Shown here piece by piece: positions 58,501 to 64,000 of a stretch of 64,000 bases of DNA; the first letter of the stretch is position 1, and each line of letters opens with the position of its first letter. Below the pieces are notes generated by a model. That model ran no database searches. It was given only the letters and a program-made list of their open reading frames with translations, and was not told the origin of the DNA. The position numbers and the translations under genes were made by a program. The stretch comes from Siphonodentalium dalli (Eukaryota; Mollusca; Scaphopoda; Gadilida; Siphonodentaliidae): positions 57,304,420 through 57,368,419 of the forward strand of contig CP136062.1 of NCBI GenBank assembly GCA_032622095.1, written 5' to 3'.

Positions 58501-59652
58501 CCCTCAAATCATTTGCCACAAGAATAAAAATAAATTGTCAGTATAAATAGGCAAGACACCTCTGGACACTTTCTAAGAGATCATTTATTTATAAGAATAT
58601 ATGTGCATTATGTGCTTTGTCGTATATATAGTACAGCACAGTAAGATGCAAGTGACACAGTGCGTGGACAATACTGTGTCGAAGAACATAGTTGAGAGGA
58701 CCCTTCAATCATCCTTCATAATGTATCATGACTCCATCTGTTGTGAACAAACCATCGACTTAGGCTTAATGGATCGTTCTCCCCCCCCCCCCAATAATAT
58801 ACTTGGATTTGAACCGATCAACACTCTGGGCCGTGGTATTTTCCCGTAAATTAGATAGTGTCTATAGTCGGATGGTATTGGTTATGTTCAATTGGTGTTA
58901 GTGGACAACAAGACAGATTTGTTTGATTCAACAGGCTGCATATTATCGAAATTACAAAACCATTCAACACTTACTTTTGCCAATTGCTGTATCTTGAGGC
59001 ATAACTATATCATATATTGCGTCTATTAAATCACGGATAGTTACAGTGGGTCAAACACGAGTGTTAGTCTACACATATTATAGTTGCGCACGATTGCCAA
59101 TAAGTGATATTACAATCAACGTTTGAGCATAACACGAAATTCTCCATAGGGTTAAGTGTTAAATTTTGATCGCGACTGAAGCCAGCAATAATCATCTGAT
59201 CACATCCGTTCTTTTTAAAACTACGTCTGTGTTTCATCGTTAGTATTTTTTAGGAATAACAGTACGCGCATATCATCATTCGCAAAATGGCGCCATTTAT
59301 CCAAAGTAATAGAATCTCCATAGGGCTCAGTGTTAAATTTTGATCACAACTGTATCCATCAAGAATGAAGCGATCACATCAAAATTTTCAAAAATACATT
59401 TAACCGTCATATCTAGTAATTTGGAGAAGTTTCAAATCGCACCGATCACCATACGCCAGATGGCACCATCTATCGTTTTCTGTAAATACGAAACGCTCTC
59501 TAAATTATGTTGACCCCGATTTAGGCCGACCCGCCAGAATTCAAGAATGGAAACAAGTCAATCCTGAAAATACACCTACTAGGCATACAGAATCCGTTTT
59601 CAGATCGCTTTTAACAAACCAAAAATGCAAAATGACATAAGGAATCCGACTA
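55565..59652. mobile_element. 4.1-kb TIR element inserted in the minisatellite
   Basis: Ends TAGTCGGATTCCTTGTG (55565-55581) and CATAAGGAATCCGACTA (59636-59652) are inverted with one mismatch. ATA is present on both sides (55562-55564 and 59653-59655), where the uninterrupted unit has it once. Subterminal repeats of the left end recur at about 56083 (GTCAGATTCCTTTGGTCG, then TCGCGC). A tandem pair of about 181 bp (TAGGG.T.AGTGTTAAATTTT) lies at 59141 and 59322. No transposase is recognised, so it is non-autonomous. A 3-bp duplication would fit PIF/Harbinger-type elements, but this is uncertain. Confidence 0.85.
57046..58151. mobile_element. Nested 1.1-kb element with GTGGCTGGTTTAGGA ends
   Basis: TACGGTGGCTGGTTTAGGAC at the left and the matching complement ending CCAGCCACCATA at the right. 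GCTTAT is flush on both sides (57040-57045 and 58152-58157). Inside the ends are repeated GTGGCCACGAAAT motifs. The middle has degenerate repeats around GCCACCCTACAACACC. It interrupts the 55565-59652 element, so it is the younger of the two. No protein is seen. Confidence 0.85.
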
Positions 59653-59745
59653 ATAGTCGCATCACTGTTATTAACTTTCGGACAGACCCCACCCCCCCCC
59701 CATATTAACACAGTCGCATCACTGTTATTCACATTCAGAGATATA
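59653..59745. repeat. 52-bp minisatellite, remainder of copy 2 array
   Basis: Two units resume directly after the transposon with ATAGTCGCATCACTGTTATT, then run into CAACGGGCTCAGGAA, shared with copy 1 at 747-762. Confidence 0.85.
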
Positions 59746-59970
59746 ATAGAGTTCCCCTCAACGGGCTCAGGAATCTACAATACGACTCTTACACAATAAA
59801 TATATTATAATTGTGTTACATAAATTATTCTTGGTGTTCCCGCCCTGTGATTCCTCGTGCATCCAACATCCACCCGTACAGTATGTCCATCATCCAAATA
59901 GTAGCAGCCATGGGTGACAGGTGACTTAATATGAAGAGCGATTACACTGTGAAATCATACCAGATATAAA

Positions 59971-60173
59971 CTATCCGGTCATGATTTCACAGATGTAACG
60001 TAACGTCCCTGTACATGGGAAGTCGTCATAACCAGTGCTGTGTCCGTAAACACAGTTCTGCCCGTTGGCGCCCGCCGGCTCCCCGGGGTACCAAGCCGCC
60101 CACATAGCACTCCCGTCTGAGTGAACCCAGTTCCCCTCGTGGGCGACGTCGCTCCCGTCTATCCAGTACGCAT
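59971..60173 (-). CDS. C-type lectin domain, 3' terminal exon (gene 2)
   Basis: Paralogue of the exon at 950-1155. Acceptor TTGTAG, phase 1, ends at a TAG stop. It encodes about 66 residues: AYWIDGSDVAHEGNWVHSD, MWAAW, a loop with EPAG, NCVYGHSTGYDDFPC and LRYICEIMTG. It is one codon shorter than gene 1 at the 5' end (DAYW versus GVGYW). Differences concentrate in the loop after WAAW, which in CTLDs contributes to ligand binding. The upstream CTLD exon and signal exon must lie beyond 64000. Whether the gene is intact cannot be judged from here. Confidence 0.9.
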
Positions 60174-61569
60174 CTACAAGAGAGAATAGAAGGGTGACGT
60201 TAACTGAATGATGTGGCACCCAGAGCAGCCCACGCGGGTTCATTCGCGGTTTATGATTTGAAGATAAATACAATGGACAGGTTTAGATCAGACTACGCCA
60301 AACGTCGCATTTCAAGACTAAACCGCTGAATTGTAACTAAACTATAACTCGCTGTAAACATCTATTCATAGAACCCCAGCATGAGTTTTTCGCACGAATG
60401 GTCGTATCATAATATGCTAACTACATGTACATGTATAAGATGGTGCGTTTCATATATCGTTGTCATTTGATCGCACCGATCACAAATGTCGCAGTTAATG
60501 CGGTTGGAAGTAGATAGTCAGTTGATATACATGTATAGTGTGATTATTTTCAGCGTCGCAAACAATATAAAACCCAAAGTCACATTCAATTATCGCATTT
60601 GTTAATTTTTGGGAAGAATATCGTCACAAGGAACCATATTATTTTAGCCGGAAATATCATATGTCTGCTTTAAGATAGTTACATGATTGTGTTCAGGTCA
60701 TATCATTGTTCAGAGATTAATGTGACACAAATATTATTATAGGTCCTATGAATCAGTTGCAAATTATAACCCCAGGTTCGATCATTTATGACACTAAAAT
60801 ATCACTATTTCCGGCTACCAATAACTTTTTGGTAAATATAACTTCTTGGTTCTTGTCATATTCGCCATACACATGTAACTAAAGAGTATTACGAGGATCT
60901 TGGTGTTTCTTGGTCCAACAAATTGTATGATTATTTTCTTACAGAAAGACAACCACAACCGAGTGGACCAGATTACATATAAACATTATTGTGCTTTATC
61001 CTAAGTATTTATATCTGCTTTATTCTTCTTTGTAACAAATGAAGATATTCAATTCAATTGTTTATTTTTCTTCCCTCAAAACACAACACGAGTATTTAGC
61101 CAGTTCTGTGAAATTATATCGTGGTAAATTAAAAATTAACTCAACATTATGACATTTGAAGCTGTCATTCACAGAGCAATCACAAAGCAATAAGCTATGT
61201 TATAGTGATACATGTTCTTGTTTTCTGAAATTATTTGTTATGCTATCACTTATTATTGGTATCTAAATAGACACAAATTATATCACATTTTAACCTCCAA
61301 ATCTACTAAAATCCATTGATCTGGTCTTTTCTTGATTACCGTTCAGATTAAACATATGCAGCGAAGATTGTTATATGTAAAATATAACAGCTTTCGCTTC
61401 ACAGAGAATGGTGGGGGGTGGGTGGATAGGAAAACACTCCAGGATACAAGCTTAAGGTCCGGGTGGGTGGGTGGATTCTGAGCGCCGATAGCAGGTGCCA
61501 TATGCATTTTTTCCAAATCCATGTTTAAGAATATGTTATGAAGGGTGCTCCTAGTTTCAATGTTTACGC

Positions 61570-61735
61570 AACGACGCTACCCCGACACAAAGAAAACTAA
61601 CAAAATCTGATTACTAGTATATATAATTCCACATATCTATTGATTATTTTGCATGTGAATTTCTTGTGTTTTTGTATAATGTGCAAAGCGCTTAGGGCCC
61701 TTTATAAATATTATTATTATTATATTAATATATTT
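61570..61735 (+). mobile_element. SINE 3' end (GCAAAGCGCTTAGGGCCC tail)
   Basis: An insert absent from copy 1. The sequence TGTGCAAAGCGCTTAGGG, CCCTTTATAAATATTATTAT, ending in ATT repeats, is the typical 3' end of a widespread animal SINE/LINE tail group. Only the 3' part is present, about 165 bp. Confidence 0.75.
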
Positions 61736-64000
61736 TGTGACACGATATCATGGGGTGGGTCCCGCTTCTTATACGAGGAACAATTGCACTGAAATAATAA
61801 GATTTTCCATCGGTTCTCATCATTGTTGTTTTTGACATTCAAGTATCGCTGTGATGCCAACGTCAGATCATTTATTTTTTCTGGTACTTTAAATGGTATG
61901 AATACTGAAAGATAAACATATTTCCTGTATATTATTGTATGATGTTCAACATTGGGTAGATGGGACCTTGGATTACTGGGATTTACCAATATAATGAAAA
62001 GCTGAGTAATTAAACATAACATGCTAAGTATTACAAAACAAGTATTCATATTTTGGATGATAATATGTTATTTCGGGATTACTGTTTCTGCCACATGTGC
62101 TTGTAATACGACCAAATGTCCACCCTTCCAAACCCGCACTGCCCGTATGTGCACCGTCCCTTATTACGTACCTGATATATACATGTACATCACGGTAGTA
62201 TATATGTGTCTCATTTATACTACAATGACTTAAGGCAGAAACGTATATACTATTAGGCATTATGTCTGTGGGGGGTGGGGGAGGTAAATATGCCGTATAA
62301 TTAAATCGTATAAAGTTAGTATGTATATAGTGCAGTTAGGGGTGTGGCGGAGCATCTAGCGCGTTACAATGCCCTGTACATGTTTGCCATTTGCAAAGAA
62401 TACATGTATTTTATTAGTGTGTTCTTCAATTACTTGTTATTGGTTAATGGAACAGACTGCAGATTGAAAATTATATAATTAATACATTGCAGAAACCGGA
62501 CGACCATTTAGTGATATAGCCATGCAGGGCTATATCCACAACATGAGAGAATACGCTGCTGTGAATACACATCTTTGTCGCATATATAATAATACGGGCA
62601 ACCTATGGCATAAACTGCGGGTATCATATGGCAATGGATGCTGAACTTATTTGACAAGTTTAGTTAATGAGTGTTCTGCGATTTTCTGATTATACTCGCA
62701 ATGGAAAATACTTTTATATTATATCAATTGCGCACCCTCCACATTTGGAAATAATTGTAACAATCTGTTAGCTCCGGCCATTCTATTTTTGTAATTACAT
62801 TGTACATGTGTCTAAATCGTGTGTATTCGACATCGACACCCAGTTAAAGATGACACATCAGATTGGACCTCCATATGTACGTTTTCTGTACCAGTAAATA
62901 ATAAGATCGGTCCCAAGAGATAATTAGTATAAGGTATATAGGGTCAGATATCGACTTTCAGAAAGTTGAAGTTTAAATACATTTTGATTTATGTCAGCAT
63001 AGCAAACAAATAAAATGACGGTCTCTTATAAAGAGCGTTAATGCTTCTGTCGCACACAAGTGGTAGATAATAAAGAGCGTTCTCAATAATTATCTAGAAT
63101 GATACTAGACTCAGTTTGATAGCAAATACAGAGGAGCAAGGAAGCTGATAGTGACGAGGAAGGGCACTCCTTTAAACAATAATAAATATGCGGGGTTGTG
63201 GGGGTGTTCGTATGTACTTGTGATGGCGTCAAAATATTTCTCCGAAAAAAGTTCCTGTACCGATTTTATTTATTTCTCGTCAACAGAAATAACAAACAAC
63301 GATTTTAAGTACATTTATTATCCATGACACTCAATCAGGTCCGTGGTTTAAGTTTCATTTTGTTCGTATATGGAATCCTTAAATGTGCACATTAGATCGC
63401 AATTGATGACTTTTAAGGTGTGATAAGAATCACATCAATGGGTAGAGTCATTGCGTGCGGCATGGTTGGAAATATTGTTTAACCATGGTCAATTATAGAG
63501 AAAAATACCCCATGCCTCGATAAACGGATCAAACACTTGTACCATTGCGGAATTTTCATTCCCAATCACATAACATTATAGTGTAGTTTCCCTTTACATG
63601 TATAAGATAAATTATATGATAACAATATTTCGACGACACGCATATAACAATAGGCGATCTATAGTGCCTGGTACTCGATTGTGTCAGCTCTGGTAATTTA
63701 CGCGGAGTAGCGTACACTATTAAATTACCGGTGTTCAATATATTCAACACGTTCTCCGCGACCATATTACACATGTTATGAATTCTACAGTATTCACCTC
63801 TGGGATTGGTCAACAATATCATAGCACATACTCTTTCTCAACCGAAGAAGAGATGAACCAGATCTCGAGTTGAGCAGTGCTAACTTTCTCGCAACTAATT
63901 CTCGAAATGTATGCACAATGGTCGAAAATATTCATAAATCAGGAACAATTTGGATAGTGGAATTTTGTAAGTTGGTAACGGGTACCCTCTGATTAAAGTA

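Larger units (their letters stand above)
54665..64000. repeat. Segmental duplication, copy 2
   Basis: Colinear with 1-11330 and continuing past the right edge. Extra DNA here but not in copy 1: 55565-59652 (transposon), about 61390-61470 (G-rich), and 61570-61735 (SINE tail). The empty site of the 6866-10603 transposon is AGCGT at 63709-63713. The stretches 60280-61560 and 61740-63700 are unique duplication sequence with no gene seen. Confidence 0.93.

Overview
This window is nuclear DNA of an invertebrate animal, most likely a marine mollusc. The reasons are intron-split exons with canonical GT/AG sites, secreted C-type lectin and thrombospondin type-1 exons, decayed non-LTR retrotransposons, many inverted-repeat DNA transposons and MITEs, and dense satellite-like repeats, including an AAGATGGC-type satellite that I associate with mollusc genomes. 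The species cannot be named from the sequence. DNA is AT-rich with many homopolymeric C/G tracts. Gene density is very low: only three host genes can be supported, and all three are on the minus strand.

Layout. Positions 1-11330 and 54665-64000 are two copies of one segmental duplication in the same orientation, about 54.7 kb apart. Each carries the last exon of a C-type lectin gene (950-1155 and 59971-60173). The first gene is joined to an upstream lectin exon at 12034-12207. The second gene's upstream exon lies beyond the right edge. Comparing the copies gives filled/empty site pairs for several transposons: 1760-3952 (hAT-like ends) and 6866-10603 (53-bp TIRs, 5-bp target duplication, zinc-finger and repeat-protein remnants) in copy 1; 55565-59652 (TIRs, ATA target duplication, with a second element nested in it) and a SINE tail in copy 2.

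12.3-21.9 kb holds a degenerate 1-kb tandem duplication, a fold-back MITE (15818-16263) and a decayed Jockey-like retrotransposon (about 16270-20050). 22.6-26.8 kb is a gene for a small secreted protein: a signal-peptide exon plus three single-exon TSP1 domains, all phase 1. 26.9-34 kb is minisatellites and hAT-like elements. 35.0-39.4 kb is a CR1/L2-like retrotransposon whose endonuclease reads on the plus strand while the rest of the same protein reads on the minus strand, between 0.66-kb inverted arms; this looks like an inversion. 39.65-40.99 kb is an 11-bp minisatellite open in all three forward frames. 41-54.6 kb has no recognisable gene, only MITEs, hairpins and tandem repeats, including a 0.68-kb palindrome.

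The most noteworthy system is the 6866-10603 transposon. It has CAC-starting ends and a 5-bp target duplication, features shared with the Transib/RAG group, and an allelic-like empty site in the same window, but no visible transposase.
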